From: JBFHES01 sp041584015
Lineage (GTDB): Bacteria > Bacteroidota > Bacteroidia > Bacteroidales > M50B96
DNA length: 8,943 nucleotides
Assembly (NCBI GenBank): GCA_041584015.1
Contig: JBFHES010000194.1
Coordinates: 1-8,943, forward strand
Reading direction: 5' to 3'
A program made the position numbers and the translations under genes. How positions within the stretch are numbered: position 1 is the stretch's first letter; every line of letters starts with the position of its first letter. The notes under the pieces are model-generated. The model was given only the letters and a program-made list of their open reading frames with translations, had not been told where the DNA came from and searched no databases. Positions 1-5,637 of this stretch are shown one piece after another.

Positions 1-2160
1 ACGGAACAAAGCACTACCGCCAATTCCACCACCAGCAATCAATGAATCAACCTTAACAACCTTCGGCTCCTTTTTATGCTTGCAGGCAATAACCTCTTCC
101 TTTACATTCTTAGGATAGAGCTCACCCATGGCCACCTGATTAGAGAGTGGTCCGCGAGGTGTTGCATCACCAACAATGGAAATTCCGTAATCGCCAATAA
201 CTTGCTTAAGTCGCTTGATACAGCGCTTACCACGACAAGCACCCATTCCGAGGCGAGTGGTGTGCTTAACCTCATCAACCGAGATAAACTTACGATCGCC
301 AATGGTTTTCAAAATCTCGTCTAAGCTTACATCGTCGCAATGGCAAACATATTTCTCAACTGTTGGGATATCTTCAACAGCGCCAAAAGTAACTTTCTGT
401 GGATATTTATCCTTTACAATAAATCCGCGCACGTTGCATAAATCAGCTCCATGTATGTCTAGTGATTTTACACGTGCAATATTTGTTTTGTTTTTCTTCT
501 TAAGAACTTTCTCAATCACGCCGTCGCCTAAAATCTTGCCATTATTATCAACCAGATAAACAGGCGCATCAAGCTCAACAGCATATTCGATTGGCAAGAA
601 CAACCAATCCTTTTTTGGCGCATAACCAAATATGGCTAATCCCGGACATTGATAAACACAATCCATACAGCCCACACACTTATCAAAATCTAAGCGAGGA
701 ACCGTACTGGTCGACGTTTTTGTTATAGCACCATGTGGACAAGCAAACTCACAAGGATTACAGGCAAAACCGTATAAGCAATCAATCAACACAAATGGCT
801 TTTGCATCATGCGCTCTTCTGTTGGCATTGCAGGCCCATCAATTACCTTAACCGGATGCTGCTGCGAATCGATGTATTCTTTCGATGTGGCCAGATACTC
901 ATTGTAATTGTAACGGGCACCCATTTCTTCCAGAATCTCGAAAGCAACTTGCTTTCCACGAACAACAGCTGATGTTCCTTCGCCAATTCGTATGGCATCA
1001 CCAGCACCATAAACAGTACGTCCGAATACTTCTTTACCCTTAATCAATAGTTGATCATCAGGCACCAAACCAGTACAAATATTAATGGCATCAATATCCA
1101 TGATGGTTTTTTCCGTTCCCGGTACTGGTTTGAAGTTTTCCGCTTCGGCAACCACAGCCCCAATTACGCCTGTATTATCAGCATTCGGAATAGCCTTTAG
1201 CAAAATGTGTGATAGAATAACAGGAATACCCAAACGACGCACACGATTGGCCTGAACAGGGAAACCACCCTCTTTATTCTGAGCTTCAATAATCGCTTTT
1301 ACATTGGCGCCAGCTTGCATTAACTGATATGAAGTTAGGTAACCAATATTACCAGCACCAACGGTAAGTATATTTTTCCCTAGAAGCGTGAACTCCTGGT
1401 TCATCATCTTTTGAACCACCGCCGCTGTATAAACGCCCGGAAGATCATCGTTCTCGAAGGTTGGCATAAACGGCACAGCACCAGTGGCAATTACCAAATG
1501 TTCCGCATCAACATAAAATACCTCTTCTGTTTTAATATTCTTAACAGCAACGCGCTTTCCTTCCAATAAATCCCAAACGGTAGCATTTAAGAAAATACCA
1601 TCGTGGGTTTCACCAGCAAGGGTTTGAGCAATGTCGAAACCACGCATGCCTCCGAACTTCTTCTCTTTCTCGAAGAAAAAGAACTGGTGCGTTTGCATTA
1701 AAAACTGACCACCAATCTCATCGTTATTATCCAGAACAATATTCTCAATATTATTCTTATTCAGCTCTTCGCGACAAGCTAATCCAGCCGGGCCAGCGCC
1801 AATAATAACCACCTGAGTTTTGTAAACTTTTACCGAATTCTCTAATTTAAAAGGAAGCACATTTGGCGTGTAATCTTTCGATACTTCGCGTACCTCTTTT
1901 ACATCATCAATTTTGGTAATACAGATTCTTTTAATCTGACCATCAACCAACATCTCGCAAGCACCACACTTACCAATTCCACATTCTAATGAGCGGTTTC
2001 TGTCGCGTAATGAATGACTATGAACCGGGTGTCCGGCAATGTGCAAGGCAGCGGCTATGGTTCTTCCTTTCTGACCTTTTATATTTTCGCCGTTGAATTT
2101 AAATTCAACTAATTCTTCTGTTGCTATCTCGAGTATCGGATGCTCTGTTATTTTGTACAT
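1..2160 (-). CDS. Multidomain FAD / iron-sulfur oxidoreductase (sarcosine oxidase alpha / PDH1-alpha-like), 3' end beyond window
   Basis: The frame is open for 720 codons from the ATG at 2160 to the left edge with no stop, so this is the N-terminal part of a larger protein. Domains in order, seen directly: a 2Fe-2S motif of the sarcosine oxidase alpha/HcnA type (C60, C65, C68, C80); an FAD/NAD pyridine nucleotide-disulfide oxidoreductase module (GAGPAG at 121-126, ATG motif near 225, second dinucleotide fold GAGNIG at 267-272, GAGDA at 385-389); two 4Fe-4S motifs (C461, C467, C470, C474 with unusual first spacing, and the classic set C495, C498, C501, C505); and a BFD-like 2Fe-2S domain (C606, C608, C642, C647, with TRLGMGACRGKRC). 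After a short linker a further nucleotide-binding motif, AGGGIGGSA (709-717), opens another domain cut by the edge, probably a DAO-type FAD domain. Related complexes oxidise sarcosine, proline, opines or glycine (to HCN); a soluble amino or imino acid dehydrogenase is inferred and the substrate is unknown. The start is supported by AGAGGTG about seven bases upstream. Confidence 0.85.
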   Translation of the reverse strand, partial: MYKITEHPILEIATEELVEFKFNGENIKGQKGRTIAAALHIAGHPVHSHSLRDRNRSLECGIGKCGACEMLVDGQIKRICITKIDDVKEVREVSKDYTPNVLPFKLENSVKVYKTQVVIIGAGPAGLACREELNKNNIENIVLDNNDEIGGQFLMQTHQFFFFEKEKKFGGMRGFDIAQTLAGETHDGIFLNATVWDLLEGKRVAVKNIKTEEVFYVDAEHLVIATGAVPFMPTFENDDLPGVYTAAVVQKMMNQEFTLLGKNILTVGAGNIGYLTSYQLMQAGANVKAIIEAQNKEGGFPVQANRVRRLGIPVILSHILLKAIPNADNTGVIGAVVAEAENFKPVPGTEKTIMDIDAINICTGLVPDDQLLIKGKEVFGRTVYGAGDAIRIGEGTSAVVRGKQVAFEILEEMGARYNYNEYLATSKEYIDSQQHPVKVIDGPAMPTEERMMQKPFVLIDCLYGFACNPCEFACPHGAITKTSTSTVPRLDFDKCVGCMDCVYQCPGLAIFGYAPKKDWLFLPIEYAVELDAPVYLVDNNGKILGDGVIEKVLKKKNKTNIARVKSLDIHGADLCNVRGFIVKDKYPQKVTFGAVEDIPTVEKYVCHCDDVSLDEILKTIGDRKFISVDEVKHTTRLGMGACRGKRCIKRLKQVIGDYGISIVGDATPRGPLSNQVAMGELYPKNVKEEVIACKHKKEPKVVKVDSLIAGGGIGGSALFR

Positions 2161-2162
2161 GA

Positions 2163-2191
2163 TTCACACCTCTAATTATTAATGATGTGAA
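2163..2191. promoter_or_regulatory. Symmetric dyad just upstream of the oxidoreductase start, candidate operator
   Basis: Arms TTCACA (2163-2168) and TGTGAA (2186-2191) flank an inner pair TAAT (2173-2176) and ATTA (2178-2181) around a single central base at 2177. By my count 11 of 14 symmetric positions are complementary. It sits two bases from the ATG at 2160 and overlaps the Shine-Dalgarno-like AGAGGTG of that gene, so a bound repressor or an RNA hairpin there would affect expression. The arms are oriented opposite to a CRP site (TGTGA then TCACA), so I do not call it a CRP box. No regulator gene is visible nearby; the role is inference. Confidence 0.35.
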
Positions 2192-2299
2192 AATACGATA
2201 AACCATTCGTTGAGTTGCATGACGTTTATCAGGCTAAAAAATGATGTTCAGCATATTTTGATAATAGCATTATAAGCAGATATTAGATTCTAAATTTTA

Positions 2300-2307
2300 T
2301 ATCTTTG
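2300..2307 (+). promoter_or_regulatory. Possible Bacteroidota -7 element upstream of the MFS gene
   Basis: TATCTTTG matches the Bacteroidota sigma-ABfr -7 consensus TAnnTTTG exactly. I find no convincing -33 TTTG at the usual spacing of about 19-21 bases; the nearest TTTG (2257-2260) is too far away. If used, the leader of the transporter mRNA would be about 100 bases. The rest of 2161-2415 is A/T-rich with no ORF or terminator that I can support. Confidence 0.25.
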
Positions 2308-2415
2308 ATTCATTGCTACTAGCATCCTAATTAACTATTTGAAAGGACTACTCTAATAGAATTTACATTCAGCATAGTGTATAATTGAACTAATAACTTA
2401 CATCAATCTGAAGAG

Positions 2416-3684
2416 ATGAACAATACATTGAATAACGAACAAAAATCAGGAATTAGATTATTATTGACCTCAAAGGCTTTTGAAAGATTGGCATTTTATT
2501 TAATAATGGCGATTCTTCTTCAATACTTGATGGATTCACTAAAGCTTGAATCAGTTGCTGTAGGATACTATTATAGTGCTTTCTATGGTATCATAGGATT
2601 TACAACTCTATTTTCCGGACTTCTCGGAGACTTAAAGGACAGAATGAAAATTGTAAAAGCAGGCTTTATCCTTTTGCCTTTAATGTATTTAGCAATAGCA
2701 TTCTTACCAAGCATTAGTTATATAACAATAACTGCCTTGATCATTTTGGCAATTGGCATTGGTCTCATCTCCCCAAACATAATCGTTTTTTTAGGTAATA
2801 TTTATAATGAAAAAGGAAATGAAATAGTTGGACTTTCAGGTTTTGTTCTATTTACAATTACTGTAAATTTAGGAGCATTAATAGCCCCACCACTTTCAAT
2901 TTTCCTTAAAGACTCTTTTGGCATTAATTCAATATTTTTAGTTGCAGCTTTATTTGGCTTATTATCACTATTTCTGTTTTTGAAATTTAAAATCCAGTAT
3001 AATAAAATCAACTTAATCGCAGAACAGAAATCCAATTTGATAAATACTAAGTCAAAGAATTTAAATACAATAATATTGGTTTCGATTCTTGCAATAGGAG
3101 TATTAATTAGGTTTGCATTGAATCAAAAGGGTCTGACTTTTACGTTCGCAATAATGGATTACATAGAGAATGCGGATGACCTAAATCAAACTCTAAACGA
3201 TATTGAAAAATACATTTCATTCATCTTCTTGTTTTTATTTGCAATATTCATAGTTCGATTAAAGAAATTAAATTGGGGGAAAATTTTTAACTTCATAATA
3301 ATTGGACTCATTTTTTCAATAGCTGCATTTGTATTAATTGCAAGTTTTACACCTTTATCAAAACTGATAAATGAGAAGAGTATATTTATTCAATCGTATG
3401 TATTATTAATCATAGCCGAGACTCTTATTTCTCCTGCGATTTTGTATTCGATTTACAGAAGTTCTCCAATAAAATACAAGGGTTTCTTACAAGGAATCTC
3501 CTTGTTTGTGATTGCATTATCAAACAGTCTATTGTTTCTAGGGGCACTGCTGTATGAGAAAAATGCTTCATTGTGCTTCATAGTATTTGGAATAATTCTT
3601 CTTATTGCCATTCTTTTAATAATATCTTTAAAGAAGATCACAAATAATAAACTGACCGATATTGAAAGAAATAAAGACCGATAA
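2416..3684 (+). CDS. MFS transporter, divergent POT/PTR (proton-dependent oligopeptide) family member
   Basis: A 422-residue, very hydrophobic protein consistent with about 12 membrane helices in the inner membrane and slightly shorter than most bacterial POT proteins. Family signs: the ExxER-like stretch K20-A-F-E23-R24-L-A-F-Y in helix 1; an MFS motif A variant GLLGDLKDRMK (68-78); GIGLISPN (114-121), which corresponds to the POT GxGxxKPN signature; and FTITVNLGAL (146-155), close to the second PTR2 signature FYxxxNxGsL. Two charged residues normally conserved in POT transporters differ: the first Glu of ExxER is Lys20, and the helix-4 Lys of KPN is Ser119. Proton-coupled peptide uptake therefore cannot be assumed; substrate and coupling are open. 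The ATG at 2416 follows GAAGAG and precedes a cytoplasmic N-terminus typical of the family. The gene is more A/T-rich than the flanking minus-strand genes, so it may have been acquired. Confidence 0.8.
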   Translation: MNNTLNNEQKSGIRLLLTSKAFERLAFYLIMAILLQYLMDSLKLESVAVGYYYSAFYGIIGFTTLFSGLLGDLKDRMKIVKAGFILLPLMYLAIAFLPSISYITITALIILAIGIGLISPNIIVFLGNIYNEKGNEIVGLSGFVLFTITVNLGALIAPPLSIFLKDSFGINSIFLVAALFGLLSLFLFLKFKIQYNKINLIAEQKSNLINTKSKNLNTIILVSILAIGVLIRFALNQKGLTFTFAIMDYIENADDLNQTLNDIEKYISFIFLFLFAIFIVRLKKLNWGKIFNFIIIGLIFSIAAFVLIASFTPLSKLINEKSIFIQSYVLLIIAETLISPAILYSIYRSSPIKYKGFLQGISLFVIALSNSLLFLGALLYEKNASLCFIVFGIILLIAILLIISLKKITNNKLTDIERNKDR

Positions 3685-3707
3685 TTACAGCAAGATGGAA
3701 AACAGCT

Positions 3708-3787
3708 TCTTAACTTATACGGCCATAGGAGTCGGTTACTCCGACATAGCGAGGAAGCAATGCTGAACGAGCGATTTAAAGTTAAAC
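3708..3787 (-). repeat. Repeat copy A with hairpin, left of the small-gene pair
   Basis: The intergenic stretch after the transporter carries ACATAGCGAGGA (3744-3755), six variable bases, then GCTGAACG (3762-3769). The reverse complement of this block recurs with the same six-base spacing at 4550-4575 (copy C). Immediately outside is a hairpin GTCGG (3731-3735) / CCGAC (3741-3745) with loop TTACT. The whole stretch is enclosed by a 7-base inverted pair TTAACTT (3710-3716) / AAGTTAA (3779-3785). ATGCTGAAC (3760-3768) is also found in copy B just before the next gene. Seen directly; the function is unknown. Confidence 0.6.
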
Positions 3788-3802
3788 TCTAAAAATTTAC
3801 AA

Positions 3803-4003
3803 ATGAAATATATTCGAAAGTTTCTATTCTTCTTCATGATATTGGTACCAGGTCATTTCTTTGGTGTGCGTGGACTTAATTACCTCTTTAAGTCAGGGCA
3901 AGATCCAATTAATCATGATATTATTGTGTCGATGATTATTGGTTTTTGTGTTGCATTATTTTTAAGTTTTCATTTAGTAAGAAAAGAATCCCGTTCGGCC
4001 TAG
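3803..4003 (+). CDS. Small hypothetical membrane protein with two predicted helices
   Basis: A 66-residue protein that I do not recognise. Residues about 5-30 (KFLFFFMILVPGHFF then a short Gly/Arg turn) and about 40-58 (DIIVSMIIGFCVALFLSF) form two hydrophobic segments joined by a polar loop (KSGQDPINHD), ending in a basic tail HLVRKESRSA. It is probably a small inner-membrane protein. The ATG at 3803 is preceded by an A/T-rich leader typical of Bacteroidota. The last codons and the TAG stop lie inside repeat copy B (CCGTTCGGCCTAGC), so the tail SRSA is repeat-encoded and may have been acquired with the repeat. The next gene starts 29 bases downstream on the same strand, so co-transcription is likely. 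No function is assigned. Confidence 0.6.
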   Translation: MKYIRKFLFFFMILVPGHFFGVRGLNYLFKSGQDPINHDIIVSMIIGFCVALFLSFHLVRKESRSA

Positions 4004-4022
4004 CCAGGACACCATGCTGAAC
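3991..4022 (+). repeat. Repeat copy B between the two small genes
   Basis: CCGTTCGGCCTAGC (3991-4004) matches the start of copy C (CCGTTCAGCCTAGC, 4549-4562) at 13 of 14 bases, and ATGCTGAAC (4014-4022) matches copy A exactly. The nine bases between them are unrelated. Copy B therefore looks like a right boundary joined to a left boundary. GTTCGGC and GCTGAAC also form an imperfect inverted pair (one G-T mismatch). It overlaps the stop codon of the upstream gene and ends ten bases before the next start. Confidence 0.55.
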
Positions 4023-4032
4023 AAAATCGAAA

Positions 4033-4536
4033 ATGAAAATAATAACAATTCATATAATCGCAGCTTTAATAGCTCTTAGTTACAGCGTATGTGGACAAGA
4101 CCAAGAAAGTATTGGTCCATCATTTGACGACCTCAATTTAAGGTGTACTTATAATTTTGCCACAGCACATGAATTCAATGTAGGGTTTTCATTAACAAAT
4201 AAAATCCGTGCCTCTATTTTTGAAGGTGCTGGTCATTATGGACCATTCATAGATTTTGGCTATACTAATAAAACCAATGGCCTTTTCAGCTCAAAAATTG
4301 GATATGAAATAAGTGGTGCTCTTTTGATTATGTGTGGTCGTGTTAGCTTAATAAATTATACCGATTTTAATAACAGTCAATTCTATTTTAGTCCAGAGAT
4401 TGGCGTGTCTGCTTTAGGTGTCTTAAATTTAACTTATGGATATAATTTTAATATTAGTCAATTAAATTACTACAAACTTAGTGGACACCATGTTTCATTG
4501 AACATGAAAATAAAACTAATAGATTTAAAGAAATAA
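4033..4536 (+). CDS. Hypothetical exported protein, probable small outer-membrane beta-barrel
   Basis: A 167-residue protein. It begins with a clear signal peptide: basic MK, a hydrophobic core (IITIHIIAALIALSYS), then VCGQ, with likely signal peptidase I cleavage near residues 21-22. The cysteine is not in a canonical lipobox, so a lipoprotein is less likely. The rest is rich in alternating aromatic/Gly and polar residues that look like amphipathic strands (for example FYFSPEIGVSALGVLNLTYGYNF, of which the YFSPEIGVS and LNLTYGYN parts are typical), and it ends in a strand-like segment followed by a basic tail (MKIKLIDLKK). This resembles small uncharacterised Bacteroidota outer-membrane proteins, as a general impression and not a named family. 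The ATG at 4033 has an A/T-rich leader and lies ten bases after ATGCTGAAC of repeat copy B; the gene is followed by repeat copy C. Confidence 0.65.
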   Translation: MKIITIHIIAALIALSYSVCGQDQESIGPSFDDLNLRCTYNFATAHEFNVGFSLTNKIRASIFEGAGHYGPFIDFGYTNKTNGLFSSKIGYEISGALLIMCGRVSLINYTDFNNSQFYFSPEIGVSALGVLNLTYGYNFNISQLNYYKLSGHHVSLNMKIKLIDLKK

Positions 4537-4548
4537 AAAAATGCCCTT

Positions 4549-4596
4549 CCGTTCAGCCTAGCGTCCTCGCTATGTTGTAGTGAGTATTACACCTAC
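4549..4596 (+). repeat. Repeat copy C with hairpin, right of the small-gene pair
   Basis: CCGTTCAGCCTAGC (4549-4562) begins this copy, and TCCTCGCTATGT (4564-4575) is identical to the reverse complement of 3744-3755. CGTTCAGC (4550-4557) pairs with GCTGAACG of copy A at the same six-base spacing. Over the 26-base core I count 23 identical positions. A weaker hairpin, GTAG (4577-4580) / CTAC (4593-4596), follows on the outer side, in the place where copy A has its own hairpin with a different stem sequence. The remainder of the gap (4597-4710) is A/T-rich and shows nothing further that I can support. Confidence 0.6.
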
Positions 4597-4710
4597 TTAG
4601 AACAAGTTTGAATTATCATGTCGGTATTCTTCAAACATCAATAATTACTACATTTAGCGTTAATTCAACAAATTGGTAATTGGACAATAATTTTATTTAA
4701 TCCTAACTAG

Positions 4711-5532
4711 ATGAAAAAACTACTACTCTGTGTATTGGGAAGTTTATTCTTTCTAAATGCTTACACTCAAGTGCAAGAAATTAAGAATTTCAGTTTCGAG
4801 AACTGGACAAGTAATAATGGGCTTTTATACCCGGATGACTGGACTATTAATACTGCAAATGCTATTGAATCTAATGCTATAGCTGGTGTTAATAATCATA
4901 CAGATGGAAACTATGCCATACTTTTTGGCTCTTGTTACGACAACGGTACATTAATAGGAACCCAAGTTAGCCAATATGATAATTTAACTTCAAGTATAGC
5001 AGGAATTACTTTTGATTACCTTGTACAGAACAATACAAGTTCCTTATGGAATGGCCTGTCTATATCCGTATATTTCTATGCGGAAGACGGTGAATATCTT
5101 GATGACTTTTACTGGTCTTCTGAGCAAGTAACAAACTATGGTAACTTTACGCAAGGAGTTTTCAATTTTACTCCACCAGCAAATAGCTTTCAGTATTTAT
5201 TAGAGCTTGGCTATCTAAATGTTGGCGGAAGCCCCAACGAGTATGCGATAGTTGACAATCTTCGGTTCATTCAGGGCGGCAATGCCATTGAGCAAACTAT
5301 AAAGCCTGAACTAGAACTATACCCAAATCCTGTAAGCTCTTCAATAAATTTTAACAATCCACTAGGTGAAGGTTCGGCTGTTATCACCGATCTATCTGGT
5401 GCATTACTTTACAAAGCTACACTATCTGCTAGTATGAATAGTATTGATTTAAGCTCTTTGTCTGTTGGCTCGTACATCCTTACTATTGAGTCGGAAAGTG
5501 GAATTATTAGAAGAAAAATATTAAAGATTTAA
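4711..5532 (+). CDS. Secreted protein with C-terminal type IX secretion sorting domain
   Basis: 273 residues. A signal peptide (MKKLLLCVLGSLFFLNAYTQ, cleavage near residue 20) sends it across the inner membrane. Residues about 22-187 begin FSFENW, continue with Trp/Tyr/Asn-rich beta strands and end IVDNLRF, a pattern typical of carbohydrate-binding or galactose-binding-like jelly-roll modules; no catalytic motif is visible. From about residue 198 the tail has the hallmarks of the Por secretion (type A) sorting domain: LELYPNPVSS (YPNP at 204-207), then ITDLSG, LSSLSVGSYIL (GSYIL at 253-257) and a basic end RRKILKI. Family knowledge says this domain directs transport across the outer membrane by T9SS, is cleaved off, and the protein is released or anchored by A-LPS. 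The ATG at 4711 gives the complete signal peptide. It probably binds or decorates the cell surface; the ligand is unknown. Transcription ends at the palindrome near 5584-5618. Confidence 0.88.
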   Translation: MKKLLLCVLGSLFFLNAYTQVQEIKNFSFENWTSNNGLLYPDDWTINTANAIESNAIAGVNNHTDGNYAILFGSCYDNGTLIGTQVSQYDNLTSSIAGITFDYLVQNNTSSLWNGLSISVYFYAEDGEYLDDFYWSSEQVTNYGNFTQGVFNFTPPANSFQYLLELGYLNVGGSPNEYAIVDNLRFIQGGNAIEQTIKPELELYPNPVSSSINFNNPLGEGSAVITDLSGALLYKATLSASMNSIDLSSLSVGSYILTIESESGIIRRKILKI

Positions 5533-5583
5533 GACAAGTAATTTAAACATATCCTGCTTATTAGTAGAATTTATAGCGTTAAC

Positions 5584-5618
5584 AAAAAAGGTGCACGATT
5601 AATCGTGCACCTTTTTTT
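5584..5618. terminator. Bidirectional intrinsic terminator between convergent genes
   Basis: A perfect palindrome: six A, then GGTGCACGATT (5590-5600) directly followed by AATCGTGCACC (5601-5611), then seven T. The G/C-rich base of the stem and the U tract on both strands make it a strong terminator for the plus-strand secreted protein and the minus-strand porin, whose stop is at 5638-5640. As RNA the tip must open to form a small loop. Confidence 0.9.
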
Positions 5619-5637
5619 CTATCTATTTTTAGGTCTA

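Noticed and set aside
76..559. Plus-strand ORFs of 82 and 114 codons.
   Set aside because: They are antisense to the well-supported oxidoreductase frame, lack recognisable features and are shadows of it.
2163..2191. CRP/FNR-type binding site.
   Set aside because: The half-sites point the other way (TCACA before TGTGA) and the spacing is far too wide for the CRP consensus.
3708..3787. Integron attC-like site: GTTAAAC (3781-3787) fits GTTRRRY and TCTTAAC (3708-3714) nearly fits RYYYAAC, spanning 80 bases.
   Set aside because: No matching internal L-box pairing was found, the other copies (B and C) lack these cores, and the shared words run in the opposite order to attC. No integrase is visible.
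4597..4710. Bacteroidota promoter for the T9SS protein (TAATTTTA at 4688-4695 and TTTG at 4607-4610).
   Set aside because: The -7 candidate has a mismatch in the TTTG part and no TTTG lies at the required spacing from it, so the match is not better than chance in A/T-rich DNA.
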